A stretch of DNA of 64,000 bases from Algibacter luteus (GCF_900141715.1 NZ_FQYK01000008.1:1-64000), one strand, 5' to 3'; positions 18,903 through 28,728 are shown, counted from the stretch's first letter. Notes: generated from the sequence alone by a model not told the origin. A program made the numbers and translations.

Positions 18903-21900
18903 TTAGAAAATATATCTTAATCCAAATTGTGCTTGCCATCTTGATGCTAAACTAGAATCAAAACCAAAGGTACTTGTTTGGCTACCATTAAAAGAATAAG
19001 TTGGAGTTCCAGTACCATCAACCGACACACCTATTGGCTGTATGTTATTTGGTTGTTGAATTACGCCCCAATCAGAATTTAACAAGTTTCCAACGTTTAA
19101 AATGTCTACACTAAATTGAACGGTATTGGTTTTATCTTCAGAAATTTTAATGTTTAAATCTTGCAAGAATTTAATATCCCAACGCCCTCTCCAAGGCGCG
19201 ATCGCACCGTATCGTTCAGCATACTTCCCTCGTCTGTCATTTAAATAATCATCTTGCTGTATAAATGATTCTAAGGCAGCAGCATCTCCTGAATTGGCAA
19301 ATTGCATTTGCCCTATTTCATTAGCTGTTGGAATATAAATTAAATCGTTTAAGTTAGACCCATCTCCATTAATGTCGCCACCATATGTATAGTTAAAACG
19401 ACCACCTTGAGCATACTCAAAGAATGTGGATAAAGTTGTGCCCCATTTACCATTTCCGTAATTCCATTTTTTACTTGCTACACCAATAAAACGATGTGTA
19501 TCACCGTATTTAGAATAGCCTAAAACATCATCATTCACATCTCCTAAAGCTGGGTTAAAAGCAAAGGCATCACCAGTAATTTCGGCTTCAATAGAGTTAA
19601 CATCTTTTGAGTTTAAATAACTATATGCTAACATGGTATAAAGACCGTCGCTAAATGTTTTTTGAGCTTTTACCGAAGCATTCCAAATTCTACCTTTGTC
19701 AGAATTCGTAAATACGTAGGCATTATTTATAATATCTGAAGATTGATAAATGGCTCTATTATCAACACCTTGTAATGTTCCTGTCGGAGGTAATAAGCCC
19801 CAGTTTTGAACATGTGCACCATTAATATCCTTAGTAAACGATACATCTCCAGTTAAAATTAAGCCGTTTTCAAACTTATAATCTGAACCAATGTTAGTTC
19901 TCCAAACTTGTGGATATTTATAATCTGGATCTACCATTTGGTAGAAAAACACTTCAGGATTTGCAATTTGATTTCCTAACCATACAAATGGGAAACGACC
20001 TGTAAATAATCCAGAACCACCACGTAATTGGAAGGTATCATCGCCATTAACATCGTAATTGAAACCTATTCTAGGAGAAATTAACCATTCACTGTTAGGC
20101 ATTCTTGTATTATCTAATAATACGGTTTCTCCTGTATTAGGGTTTCTATAAGGTATGTCTGGCACATAACAACATGCTCTATCAATAACCTCTTGTGCTT
20201 TTTGGGCAGTATCAAAAAACATAGGTTTATCAAAACGTAAACCATACGTTAATTTAAAGTTCTCGGTAAGGTTCCATTCATCTTGTAAATAGAAAGATAA
20301 TTGTCCTACATTGGTTTCAGCTAAAGCCCAACCTCCAGCAACACCTTCGCCATTGGCATCAATCGCATTGTGTGCTGCAGTGGCATCATTTAACATCGCT
20401 TCAAGTCCACCACCTGGTGCTGAATCAGCTAAAAAATCTGCTACACTTCCATATGATGGAAAGAAAACACCTCTCGCACCATAAACACCTAAATTAAATG
20501 AATTATCAAACTCAAACTTCTCAAAAGATATACCTACTGTAAATGTATGATCACCTTGATAAAAATTTAGATTATCGGTAAATTGGAATACTTTCTGATC
20601 CAATTTATTATGAATTGAAAATGGCTCATGACCTGCAATAATGTAGTTCGATCCACCTTCTTGAATCGTAATTGTTGGTGCTGGAACAGATAACGGGTTT
20701 CTAAAATCATCAAAATGAGTATATCCTATTTGTAATTTGTTAGAAGAAGTTTCAGAAAGCGTAGAGTTTAATTCTAACTGAACAGATTTTAAATTATTAT
20801 TAATCTCATAACCTGTATTTTCAAATTGTAATGTTGCTGCACCAGGACCTCTAAACCCTAAAGCTGTTGGATGCGCAGGTTTTTCTTTTGATGCATTTAA
20901 GAAATTATATATAACTGCTAATCGGTTGCTATCGTTAATATTCCAGTCTAATTTTACAATTCCTTTTTTAGATTGTGAAGCATATGTAAACCCTTTATAA
21001 GCGCCTGTATTATAACCTAAAGTAGCTAATGCACTTTGTACTGCCATGAGGTCTGTCTCGGTAACTCTAGATTCGTTTATAGCACCAGAGCCCGTATTTG
21101 GCACCCAACCATTAGACCCTAAATCGTCTCTTTCATCGCTTTCAAAATTCGCAAAAAAGAACAATTTGTTTTTAACTATAGGTCCGCCTATACTAACACC
21201 ATATTGAGTTTGGTTTAAATCTGGTCTTGTTACTTCTTCACCCTTTATTTTTTTACCAGTCATTTTTTCATTTCTGGTAAAGCCATAAACGGTTCCGTGA
21301 AATTCGTTTGTACCACTTTTTGTAACAGCATTTACAGAAGCTCCTGTAAACCCAGATTGAGTCACATCATAAGGGGCCGTAGATACTTGTATTTGGTCTA
21401 TAGCATCTAAAGAAATAGGTTGTGCATCGGTTTGTCCACCTGGAGTTGCAGCATCTAATCCAAATGGATTATTAAAAATAGCACCATCTAAAGAAAAGTT
21501 GTTAAACTGATCGTTTCTACCTCCAAAAGAGTTTCCACTTGCTGTTGGCTCTAATCTAGTAAAATCTGATGCTGATCTTGAAATAGTTGGCAATCGTGTT
21601 AATTCTCGTCTGCCTACACTCGTTTCAGCTCCTGTTCTATCGCTTCCAAATGTACCAGTACCTTGGCCTCCTTGAATAACTACTGCATCTAGCTGCTCAT
21701 TATCCTCGCTCATTACTATATCAAGGTTTTTCGTTTTACCAAGGGTTAGGAACACATCATTAAATGATTGTTCTTTATACCCTACATAAGTAATTGTAAT
21801 GGCATAAGGGCCACCTACTCTTAAATTTAATAGATTAAATCTTCCATCAATGTTTGATGCTGCACCATACTTAGTACCTGTGGGTGTATGAATGGCAACA

Positions 21901-22028
21901 ACATTCGCACCGGGAAGCGGTTCTGAAGTTTCGTCCTGAATTAAACCTTTAATGTTTGACGTAGTAACCTGTGAATAGGCCAGTACACCAAATGCTAAAA
22001 ACAAGATTAAAAGCGCTGTTTTTTTCAT
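18903..22028 (-). CDS. Oar-like TonB-dependent outer membrane receptor
   Basis: A 1041-residue outer membrane protein. A signal peptide (1-19, AYSQ) is followed by a carboxypeptidase-regulatory-like beta-sandwich (about 22-110; IKGLIQDETSEPLPGANV, DGRFNLLNLRVGG), then a plug domain (about 120-240; GRRELTRLPT, SLDGAIFNNPFG, QSGFTGASVNAVTKSGTNEFHG) and a long beta-barrel with DWNINDSNRLAVIYNF-type strands. It ends LRYIF with the terminal Phe expected for barrel insertion. Proteins of this type (Oar family) import or sense large substrates using TonB energy; the ligand cannot be told from sequence. No SusD partner is adjacent. It has its own promoter and terminator. Confidence 0.93.
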   Translation of the reverse strand: MKKTALLILFLAFGVLAYSQVTTSNIKGLIQDETSEPLPGANVVAIHTPTGTKYGAASNIDGRFNLLNLRVGGPYAITITYVGYKEQSFNDVFLTLGKTKNLDIVMSEDNEQLDAVVIQGGQGTGTFGSDRTGAETSVGRRELTRLPTISRSASDFTRLEPTASGNSFGGRNDQFNNFSLDGAIFNNPFGLDAATPGGQTDAQPISLDAIDQIQVSTAPYDVTQSGFTGASVNAVTKSGTNEFHGTVYGFTRNEKMTGKKIKGEEVTRPDLNQTQYGVSIGGPIVKNKLFFFANFESDERDDLGSNGWVPNTGSGAINESRVTETDLMAVQSALATLGYNTGAYKGFTYASQSKKGIVKLDWNINDSNRLAVIYNFLNASKEKPAHPTALGFRGPGAATLQFENTGYEINNNLKSVQLELNSTLSETSSNKLQIGYTHFDDFRNPLSVPAPTITIQEGGSNYIIAGHEPFSIHNKLDQKVFQFTDNLNFYQGDHTFTVGISFEKFEFDNSFNLGVYGARGVFFPSYGSVADFLADSAPGGGLEAMLNDATAAHNAIDANGEGVAGGWALAETNVGQLSFYLQDEWNLTENFKLTYGLRFDKPMFFDTAQKAQEVIDRACCYVPDIPYRNPNTGETVLLDNTRMPNSEWLISPRIGFNYDVNGDDTFQLRGGSGLFTGRFPFVWLGNQIANPEVFFYQMVDPDYKYPQVWRTNIGSDYKFENGLILTGDVSFTKDINGAHVQNWGLLPPTGTLQGVDNRAIYQSSDIINNAYVFTNSDKGRIWNASVKAQKTFSDGLYTMLAYSYLNSKDVNSIEAEITGDAFAFNPALGDVNDDVLGYSKYGDTHRFIGVASKKWNYGNGKWGTTLSTFFEYAQGGRFNYTYGGDINGDGSNLNDLIYIPTANEIGQMQFANSGDAAALESFIQQDDYLNDRRGKYAERYGAIAPWRGRWDIKFLQDLNIKISEDKTNTVQFSVDILNVGNLLNSDWGVIQQPNNIQPIGVSVDGTGTPTYSFNGSQTSTFGFDSSLASRWQAQFGLRYIF

Positions 22029-22081
22029 GAGTTGAGTTTTATTGTGTTAGTTATTATGCGTGCATAGTTTGTAATGCCTAA

Positions 22082-22115
22082 CAAAAATAACATAAATAAA
22101 AAAGACCACTCAAAA
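22082..22115 (-). promoter_or_regulatory. Promoter of the TonB receptor gene
   Basis: On the minus strand TTTTG (complement of 22111-22115) and TATTTTTG (22082-22089) are 21 bp apart. The leader is about 50 nt. The -33 element lies inside the terminator hairpin of rplI, so the two signals share bases. Confidence 0.65.
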
Positions 22116-22124
22116 TGAGTGGTC
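22098..22124 (-). terminator. Terminator of the rpsF-rpsR-rplI operon
   Basis: GACCACTCA / TGAGTGGTC (9-bp stem, 3-nt loop) is flanked by A-runs and T-runs on both sides, so it works on the minus strand (six T) and would also work on the plus strand. Confidence 0.9.
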
Positions 22125-22159
22125 TTTTTATTTAGTCTTTTATTAACTTTATGTTAATA

Positions 22160-22606
22160 TTAATTTGCTTGAGCAATAACTTCGAATTCTAAATCAACAG
22201 ATACTTCTCTGTGTAAACGCACAACAGCAGTATATTTACCTAATCGCTTTACAGTTGTAACTGTAATGAATTTTTTGTCGATTGATTGTCCTTCTTTTTC
22301 TAAAGCAGCTGCAACATCAATGTTGTTCACAGATCCAAATAATTTGTCTCCTGTACCAACTTTAGCAGGTATTTTAATTTCTAAAGCTTTAATTGATTCT
22401 GCCATTTTATTAGCATCATCAACTATTTTCTTTTCTTTAAAAGCACGTTGCTTTAAATTTTCTGCCAATACTTTCTTTGCAGATACTGTTGCTAAAACAG
22501 CTTGTCCTTGCGGAATTAAAAAGTTTCTACCATAACCGTTCTTAACTGTTACAACATCGTCTTTAAATCCTAAATTTTCAACGTCTTGTTTTAATATAAG
22601 TTCCAT
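22160..22606 (-). CDS. rplI: 50S ribosomal protein L9
   Basis: L9 binds 23S rRNA at the base of the L1 stalk. The 148-residue length is standard. The N-terminal domain carries the signature MELILKQDVENLGFKDDVVTVKNGYGRNFLIPQ region (here cited by its parts ILKQDVENLG and GYGRNFLIPQG), then a long helix (about 40-80) and the C-terminal rRNA-binding domain. It is last in the operon, 13 nt after rpsR. Confidence 0.98.
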   Translation of the reverse strand: MELILKQDVENLGFKDDVVTVKNGYGRNFLIPQGQAVLATVSAKKVLAENLKQRAFKEKKIVDDANKMAESIKALEIKIPAKVGTGDKLFGSVNNIDVAAALEKEGQSIDKKFITVTTVKRLGKYTAVVRLHREVSVDLEFEVIAQAN

Positions 22607-22619
22607 TGTTATGTGTATT

Positions 22620-22916
22620 TTATTTTAATAAATCTGCTACATAAGGCATTAAAGCTAAGTGACGCGCTCTTTTTACAGCTACAGACACTTTTCTTTGATA
22701 CTTTAATGAAGTTCCTGTTAAACGTCTTGGTAAAATTTTACCTTGTTCGTTTACAAACTTTAATAAGAAATCTGGATCTTTGTAATCTATATACTTTATT
22801 CCAGACTTTTTGAAACGGCAATATTTCTTTTGCTTATTAGTTTCAATATTAAGAGGCGTTAAATATCTAATTTCGCCGTCCTTTTTTCCTTTTGATTGTT
22901 GTTCTATTGATGACAT
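22620..22916 (-). CDS. rpsR: 30S ribosomal protein S18
   Basis: S18 pairs with S6 on the platform of the small subunit. At 98 residues it is slightly longer than the E. coli protein because of a charged N-terminal tail ([13 protein letters not shown]). The core shows [18 protein letters not shown], then [12 protein letters not shown] and [20 protein letters not shown]. It begins 2 nt after the rpsF stop, which supports translational coupling. Confidence 0.98.
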   Translation of the reverse strand: MSSIEQQSKGKKDGEIRYLTPLNIETNKQKKYCRFKKSGIKYIDYKDPDFLLKFVNEQGKILPRRLTGTSLKYQRKVSVAVKRARHLALMPYVADLLK

Positions 22917-22918
22917 AA

Positions 22919-23257
22919 TTAAGCTTTTTGTTTAAGTTTTTCTCTTCTTCTCTCTGCCCAAGAAATTGCATGTTTATCTAAAGCAACAGTTAAATAACGC
23001 ATAAAACGCTCGTCACGTCTAAACTCAACTTCTAATGGATTGATTACCTCTCCATCTACAGTGTACTCAAATAAATGATAAAAGCCACTTTTCTTGTTTT
23101 GTATTGGGTAAGCTAATTTTTTAAGCCCCCAATCTTCTTTAGCTATCATCTTAGCGCCGTTAGAAACAAGAAAATCTTCGTATTTCTTTACTGTTTCCTT
23201 TATCTGATCTTCAGATAAAACGGGATTTAAGATGAAAACAGTTTCATAATGATTCAT
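22919..23257 (-). CDS. rpsF: 30S ribosomal protein S6
   Basis: Ferredoxin-like fold protein of the 30S platform, S18 partner. The 112-residue sequence starts [18 protein letters not shown] and contains [18 protein letters not shown]-type residues ([20 protein letters not shown]) and [10 protein letters not shown]. It is first in the operon rpsF-rpsR-rplI. As in other Bacteroidota there is no ssb or priB between S6 and S18. The predicted transcription start leaves a leader of only about 27 nt, too short for a long autoregulatory leader RNA. Confidence 0.98.
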   Translation of the reverse strand: MNHYETVFILNPVLSEDQIKETVKKYEDFLVSNGAKMIAKEDWGLKKLAYPIQNKKSGFYHLFEYTVDGEVINPLEVEFRRDERFMRYLTVALDKHAISWAERRREKLKQKA

Positions 23258-23288
23258 AAAAATCGTTTTTAATGTTAAAAATTGGGTG

Positions 23289-23323
23289 CAAAAGTAGTAA
23301 ATACATACATATAAAACAACAAA
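23289..23323 (-). promoter_or_regulatory. Promoter of the rpsF operon
   Basis: On the minus strand TTTGTTG (complement of 23317-23323) and TACTTTTG (23289-23296) are 20 bp apart, a textbook Bacteroidota housekeeping promoter. Confidence 0.85.
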
Positions 23324-23474
23324 TATTTAATTCATATTTTATGACTAATTTATATGTTGATATCTCTTAATAAAAATTATATTAGTGAATTATCAATTAA
23401 TAATATATTTACCACAAATATTATAAAATGTATTTTGTTAAAATTATGTTAAAATGAGCATTTTAACGATGTTT

Positions 23475-23523
23475 TTTGGTTTTTAACCGAATTATTCGTA
23501 CTATTGTCGATATCTTAACCGAA
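23475..23523 (+). promoter_or_regulatory. Promoter and direct-repeat operator of the LytTR regulator gene
   Basis: TTTG (23475-23478) and TACTATTG (23499-23506) are 20 bp apart. A direct repeat TTAACCGAA occurs at 23483-23491, inside the spacer, and at 23515-23523, just past the expected transcription start. The 32-bp period is three helical turns. This layout fits autorepression; the binding protein is inferred. Confidence 0.6.
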
Positions 23524-23538
23524 ATAATATAAAATGTT

Positions 23539-24234
23539 ATGACTTTAAACTGTGTAGTAGTAGACGATTCAGCAATACAACGTCTCTCTATTGTTAAGTT
23601 AGTCGAGAATCATCCTTCTCTTAACTTAATAGCAGAGTACAGTAGCGCTTTAGAAACTAAAAATGGTTTAAATACGCATCAAGTTGATTTAATTTTTTTA
23701 GACATTGAAATGCCAGTGCTAAATGGATTTGAACTTTTAGACGTATTAAACAACAAACCCCAAATTATCTTTGTAACCGGTAAAACTGAATATGCTTTTA
23801 AAGCATTCAATTACGATGCTACCGATTACTTACATAAACCAATTACAAGAGAACGATTTAATACTTCTGTTGATAAAGCCCTAGAGCAACATCGATTGAC
23901 TTTAGACTTTAACGAAGAAGAAGGTGAACATATCTTTGTAAAGAGTAATCTTAAAAAACGAAAGGTTTATATTAAAGACATTAAATGGATTGAGGCGCTT
24001 GGTGATTATGTAAAATTAGTTACCGAAGAGAACAGCTTAGTGGTACTTTCTACCATGAAATCTTTTGAAGCCGAATTACCAGAAGGTAAATTTTTAAGAA
24101 TTCACAAATCTTACATTGTGAATCTGGATAAAATTGATAGGTTTAATAGTAAAAATGTTGAAGTTGGAGCTTATGAAATTCCTTTAAGTAGAAATAAAAA
24201 GACCCAACTCGTTGATGCTTTAAATAACATTTAA
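23539..24234 (+). CDS. LytTR-family response regulator
   Basis: A 231-residue two-domain regulator. The receiver domain (about 3-120) has the acidic pair D9-D10, phospho-acceptor D55 in IFLDIEMP, T80 and K100 (DYLHKPI). The LytTR DNA-binding domain (about 135-228) has the hallmark IKWIEALGDYVKLVT, LRIHKSYIVNLDKI and PLSRNKK. LytTR regulators bind paired direct repeats; two copies of TTAACCGAA flank its own transcription start. No histidine kinase gene is adjacent, so its sensor lies elsewhere. It converges on priA with a 23-nt gap. Confidence 0.95.
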   Translation: MTLNCVVVDDSAIQRLSIVKLVENHPSLNLIAEYSSALETKNGLNTHQVDLIFLDIEMPVLNGFELLDVLNNKPQIIFVTGKTEYAFKAFNYDATDYLHKPITRERFNTSVDKALEQHRLTLDFNEEEGEHIFVKSNLKKRKVYIKDIKWIEALGDYVKLVTEENSLVVLSTMKSFEAELPEGKFLRIHKSYIVNLDKIDRFNSKNVEVGAYEIPLSRNKKTQLVDALNNI

Positions 24235-24257
24235 ATTCTCAACCTAACCTTACTAAA

Positions 24258-26711
24258 TTAAAAGTTATCGACATTTAAAATTACTTTAACCGACCGAAAA
24301 TCTTTTACACTCAAGAAGCTATTATTAATTTTAATAATGGCTTCTTTTGTTTTTGCCAAAGATTGTTGTTTGGGTATTTTTACTAAAATATTCTTATGAA
24401 ACTGATTTCTAATTCTTGCTATTGGTGGCGCTTCTGGTCCTAGTATATTTTCTTTAAAAACTTGTCTTAACGACTTTGCATACCAAATGGAAGCTGTTTC
24501 TACCCTATTGTAGTCTTTATGTTTAAGGGTGACCTTTATTTGTTTATAAACTGGTGGATACTTAAAATTATATCTGTCATTCATTTGTTCATTAAACATT
24601 TCAATATAATTATTCGTAGAAACTTGCTGCAATATATTATGATGCGGATTGTAAGTTTGAATTAATACTTTACCACGTTCTTCCGTTCGTCCTGCCCTAC
24701 CTGCAACTTGCAGCATCAATTGAAAACTACGTTCGTGCGCTCTAAAATCAGGAAAATTTAACATAGTATCAGCATTCATGATTCCAACTAACTTTACGTT
24801 TCTAAAATCTAATCCCTTCGTTAGCATTTGTGTACCTACTAAAACATCAATTTCTTGCTGCTCCAATGCTGTTATTATTTTTTCATATCCGTATTTTCCT
24901 CGAGTGGTATCTAAATCCATTCGTGCGACCTTATAATCTGGAAATAGCACTTTTACTTCTTCTTCAATTTGCTCTGTGCCAAAGCCCTTATTATCCAAAT
25001 CTTGACTTCCGCAGGCTTCACAATCTTGCAGCATAGCAGCATGGTAACCACAATAATGACAGCGTAATTGATTTCTATATTGATGATATGTTAAACTTAC
25101 ATCGCAATTAGGGCACTGTGGTGCATGTCCGCATGTTTTGCATTCTACAATGGGCGAAAATCCGCGACGGTTTTGAAATAAAATAACTTGATGCCCTTCC
25201 TTTAGCGTTTCGGTCATTTCTTCAATGAGTCTATCGCTAAAATGCCCTTTCATGCGCTTCTTTTTTAGTTTCTCTTTGATGTCAACCAATTCAATGTCAG
25301 GCATTAATACATCATTAAAACGGGTTGCAATTTCAACTAAACCGTATTTGCCTTGTTGCGCGTTAAAATAACTTTCCAAACTAGGTGTCGCAGATCCTAA
25401 AAGTGTTTTAGCTTGATGCATATGTGCTAATACTACTGCAGTGTCTCTTGCATGGTATCTAGGCGCAGGATCAAATTGCTTAAACGATTGTTCGTGCTCT
25501 TCATCAACAATTATTAATCCTAAATTATTAAATGGTAAAAATATTGATGAGCGCGCTCCTAAAACTATTTTCGCTTTCGCGGAATTACGCAGTACATGAT
25601 TCCAAACTTCAACACGCTCATGGGCAGAATATTTAGAATGAAATACAGACACTTGCTCTCCAAAATAATTTTGAAGTCTTGTTACCAATTGAGTTGTTAA
25701 AGCTATTTCTGGTAATAAATACAAGACTTGTTTTCCTTTTTCAAGAACAGCTTCAATTAGTTTTACATATACTTCGGTTTTTCCTGAAGATGTGACACCA
25801 TGCAACAAAGTAACTTGATGCGTTTTAAAAGATTCATTTATTTCAGATAAAGCCGTTTTTTGTGCTTCATTTAATAATTTAGAGTTTTCAGTTTCATCTC
25901 CTATATATTGTACTCTATCCGTTTGAATATGATATTCTTCGAGAACGCCTTTATCTATTAATGCTTTAATTATCGATGATGATGCTCCACTTTCATTGGC
26001 TAAATCCGATACTTTTACAGGTTTTTTTGTTTTGGCAGAAATGGAAAACAAGGTCATTATGACATCACGTTGCTTTGGTGCTCTACTCAATTCATCTAAC
26101 AAATTATGTAATTCCTTTTCAGATGAAAAGTGCGTATGGAGTTTAACATAACGGACCAATTTTGGGATGTACTTTTCATATACCTCTTCCTCAACAATTA
26201 TTGCATCTTTTTCTATTAATCTTTTTATAACTGGAAGCACATTTTTTTTATCAAGAATGTTCGAGATATCATGAATTTTTAAAGTTGATTGGTGGTGTAG
26301 TGCTTCAAAAACCAAAAACTCATCGTCTTTTAAAATTGACTCGTCGAAAGTTTTTACTGTATTTAAGGTTATAACGGTTTCGCTTTCTAATATAAAAGCA
26401 GATGGTAAAGCCGCTCGCATAACATCGCCAAGGGTACACATGTAATAACTTGCCATCCAATTCCATAATTGTAATTGAATATCGTTGACAATTGGCGAAT
26501 CATCTAATATTTGCTGGATATCTTTAGCTTCATAAGCAACGGGCGCATTGTTATGAATATGATAAACGATACCTGTATAGATCTTAGATTTCCCGAAAGG
26601 CACAGCTACACGCATGCCAACTTTTAAAAATTGCGCTTCGGCAGCAGAAATTTTATATGTAAACAGCTTTTGAAGGGGAACCGGAATAATGACATCAATA
26701 AAATAAACCAT
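24258..26711 (-). CDS. priA: Primosomal protein N' (replication restart helicase)
   Basis: DEAD-like 3'-5' helicase that reloads the replisome at stalled forks. The 817-residue length is typical. The N-terminal 3'-DNA-binding domain begins FIDVIIPVPLQKLFTY. Helicase motifs include LLHGVTSSGKTEVYVK (Walker A), VDEEHEQSFKQ (motif II, DEEH) and GSATPSLES. The zinc region has the expected cysteine pairs (CKTCG, CPNC, CHYCG, CEACG). The C-terminal helicase half shows GTQMLTKGLDF and VAGRAGR. A downstream end shared with the convergent LytTR gene leaves no room for a separate terminator. Confidence 0.97.
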   Translation of the reverse strand: MVYFIDVIIPVPLQKLFTYKISAAEAQFLKVGMRVAVPFGKSKIYTGIVYHIHNNAPVAYEAKDIQQILDDSPIVNDIQLQLWNWMASYYMCTLGDVMRAALPSAFILESETVITLNTVKTFDESILKDDEFLVFEALHHQSTLKIHDISNILDKKNVLPVIKRLIEKDAIIVEEEVYEKYIPKLVRYVKLHTHFSSEKELHNLLDELSRAPKQRDVIMTLFSISAKTKKPVKVSDLANESGASSSIIKALIDKGVLEEYHIQTDRVQYIGDETENSKLLNEAQKTALSEINESFKTHQVTLLHGVTSSGKTEVYVKLIEAVLEKGKQVLYLLPEIALTTQLVTRLQNYFGEQVSVFHSKYSAHERVEVWNHVLRNSAKAKIVLGARSSIFLPFNNLGLIIVDEEHEQSFKQFDPAPRYHARDTAVVLAHMHQAKTLLGSATPSLESYFNAQQGKYGLVEIATRFNDVLMPDIELVDIKEKLKKKRMKGHFSDRLIEEMTETLKEGHQVILFQNRRGFSPIVECKTCGHAPQCPNCDVSLTYHQYRNQLRCHYCGYHAAMLQDCEACGSQDLDNKGFGTEQIEEEVKVLFPDYKVARMDLDTTRGKYGYEKIITALEQQEIDVLVGTQMLTKGLDFRNVKLVGIMNADTMLNFPDFRAHERSFQLMLQVAGRAGRTEERGKVLIQTYNPHHNILQQVSTNNYIEMFNEQMNDRYNFKYPPVYKQIKVTLKHKDYNRVETASIWYAKSLRQVFKENILGPEAPPIARIRNQFHKNILVKIPKQQSLAKTKEAIIKINNSFLSVKDFRSVKVILNVDNF

Positions 26712-26714
26712 ATT

Positions 26715-27656
26715 CTATTTGATTTTTCTGAGCTTATTTAATGATGCATTTAATTCGTACCCTAGTAAAAGTATGTTGGCATTTAACCACAAGTAAAAAA
26801 GTAGTATTAATAATGCGCCTATAGATCCGTAGAGCTTATTATACTGACCAAAATTTTCAATATAAACTCCAAACAGATACGATGTGAGCATAATTAACAA
26901 GGTTGTAAAAATGGCGCCAACTGAAAAGAATTTAGAATCTCGTCCCTCTCGTGTTCCAAAATAGTATAATGTGGAAGTCGCAATATAAACCATTACTACA
27001 AAAAAGAGATATTTCACCACATCTGCCCAAAACACAGCGTTTGCGGCTACTTCATAACCTCTCTCTTCTAAAGCATTTAGCAATTCTTGTACTACATAAA
27101 TTTGAATATATCCTAAAACAATAATCGTTATAATTAGCAAAAACGCTAAAATTAGTGCAATACTTAAGGCATACATATATTGCTTAAAAACATTACGTGT
27201 TAATTGCTCATGATAAGAGTTTTCAAAACCAGAAAAAACAGCATTTACACCATTTGCCATAAGCAAAATGGATAAAACAAACACAGATGATAGTAACCCG
27301 CCTCTTTGAGATTGATCTATATTTTCAAAAATATTTTCGAAGAAAAAATCAGATGTACTTGGTGGTAAGAACGATTCTAAAAATTGTAAAAATTCTATTT
27401 TAAAATCATCAATAGGTACATAAGGTATAATGATTAAAACGAATAATAAAAACGGAAATATGGCTGTAAAAAAACTAAAGGCTATAGCACTTGCACGCGT
27501 TGTAAGCGCTCCTTTAACAATCCCTGTTATATAAAGTTCTAGTAAATCAAAAAAAGATAACCCCTCTAGACCTGGCAGTTTTAATCGCTTTAATAGTCGT
27601 ACCAATATGTTTATAATTGGGATTTTATCAAGCTTATCTTCAATAGGATTAGTCAT
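26715..27656 (-). CDS. YihY/BrkB-family inner membrane protein
   Basis: A 313-residue polytopic protein with about six hydrophobic segments (for example SAIAFSFFTAIFPFLLFVLI, LSIALILAFLLIITIIVLG, VGAIFTTLLIMLTSYLFGVY and SIGALLILLFYLWLNANILL). The conserved RASAIAFSFF and LLGYELNA motifs place it in the YihY/BrkB family, once mislabelled RNase BN. Family members are inner membrane proteins of uncertain function. It lies 3 nt upstream of priA and is probably cotranscribed with it. Confidence 0.92.
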   Translation of the reverse strand: MTNPIEDKLDKIPIINILVRLLKRLKLPGLEGLSFFDLLELYITGIVKGALTTRASAIAFSFFTAIFPFLLFVLIIIPYVPIDDFKIEFLQFLESFLPPSTSDFFFENIFENIDQSQRGGLLSSVFVLSILLMANGVNAVFSGFENSYHEQLTRNVFKQYMYALSIALILAFLLIITIIVLGYIQIYVVQELLNALEERGYEVAANAVFWADVVKYLFFVVMVYIATSTLYYFGTREGRDSKFFSVGAIFTTLLIMLTSYLFGVYIENFGQYNKLYGSIGALLILLFYLWLNANILLLGYELNASLNKLRKIK

Positions 27657-27737
27657 TAATAATTTGCACTTTAGGTAATGACAAAGTTATTAAAATAAGA
27701 TGGCAAATTTATTTAAAAGAAAATTAAGCTATTAAAT

Positions 27738-28598
27738 TTATTTTATAGCTTTCAAACTCAAGTCCATGTTATACACAGAGTGCGTTAATGCCCCACAAGA
27801 AATAAAGTTTACTCCACATTCGGCATAATGTCTAATAGTTGTTTCATTTATATTACCCGAAGATTCTGTTAAACACTTATCACCAATCAATTTAACAGCT
27901 TTTCTAGTATCTTCATAATCAAAATTATCTAATAAAATTCTATAGACACCTTCGTTATTTAAGATTTCTTGTACTTCACTTAAATCTCTGGCTTCAACCA
28001 TAATTTTCAGGTTTTTACCAGTTTCATTTAAATATTGCTTAGTCATTTCAATAGCTTTGGTAATACCACCAGCAAAATCAATATGATTATCTTTTAGCAT
28101 AATCATATCGTAAAGTGCAAATCTGTGATTTTCTCCACCGCCAATTTTAACTGCCCATTTTTCTAAAACACGAATACCTGGAGTCGTTTTTCTAGTATCT
28201 AAAATTTTAGTTTTTGTGCCTTCAACCAAATCTACAAACAATCTCGTTTTAGTTGCAATCGCACTCATGCGCTGCATAGCGTTTAACACGGTACGTTCTG
28301 CCTTTAAAATTGATTGTGAAGACCCCTCGATATACATAACAACATCACCATAAGTAACCTCAGTACCGTCTTCTATACGAACATCTAACTTTAAATTTTT
28401 ATCAACGTATGCTAATACTTTTTTAGCAAAATTAACACCGCCAATTATGCCCTTATCTTTAACTAAAATCTTAGCTTTTCCTCTAGCATTTTCCGGAATA
28501 CAGGCCAATGAACTATGATCGCCATCACCTACATCTTCTCGAATGGCATTTTCAATAATCATCCTCACTTCTGTATCAAACTGCTCTTGTGTAATCAT
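27738..28598 (-). CDS. nadC: Carboxylating nicotinate-nucleotide diphosphorylase (quinolinate phosphoribosyltransferase)
   Basis: Converts quinolinate and PRPP to nicotinate mononucleotide in de novo NAD synthesis. At 286 residues it has the family length. Recognisable pieces are EDVGDGDHSS near the N-terminus, ERTVLNAMQRMSAIAT (the active-site helix), KILDTRKTTPGIRVLEKWAV, GGGENHRFALYDMIMLKDNH, EARDLSEV, ILLDNFDYED and ESSGNINE near the C-terminus. No nadA or nadB lies nearby. It is first in the leftward run nadC-yihY-priA, with 81 nt to yihY. Confidence 0.97.
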   Translation of the reverse strand: MITQEQFDTEVRMIIENAIREDVGDGDHSSLACIPENARGKAKILVKDKGIIGGVNFAKKVLAYVDKNLKLDVRIEDGTEVTYGDVVMYIEGSSQSILKAERTVLNAMQRMSAIATKTRLFVDLVEGTKTKILDTRKTTPGIRVLEKWAVKIGGGENHRFALYDMIMLKDNHIDFAGGITKAIEMTKQYLNETGKNLKIMVEARDLSEVQEILNNEGVYRILLDNFDYEDTRKAVKLIGDKCLTESSGNINETTIRHYAECGVNFISCGALTHSVYNMDLSLKAIK

Positions 28599-28621
28599 AA
28601 TAAAAAGTTGGTTAATGCCAA

Positions 28622-28629
28622 CAAAAATA
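28622..28629 (-). promoter_or_regulatory. -7 element of nadC
   Basis: TATTTTTG on the minus strand, 23 nt upstream of the start codon. No clear -33 partner. Confidence 0.5.
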
Positions 28630-28716
28630 AGAAATAGATTTACTAATTTAAATATTAGTTTTACGAATTTTCAATTTTTTTCTTATTTAAATGCATTATT
28701 CATAATTTCTAAATAG

Positions 28717-28724
28717 TAATTTTG
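28717..28724 (+). promoter_or_regulatory. -7 element of rlmH at the start codon
   Basis: TAATTTTG ends only 4 nt before the ATG at 28729, so transcription should begin at or next to the start codon, giving a leaderless or nearly leaderless mRNA. Confidence 0.55.
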
Positions 28725-28728
28725 CTTT

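Noticed and set aside
23258-23300. S6:S18 autoregulatory leader RNA before rpsF
   Set aside because: The predicted leader is about 27 nt, too short for the known motif.
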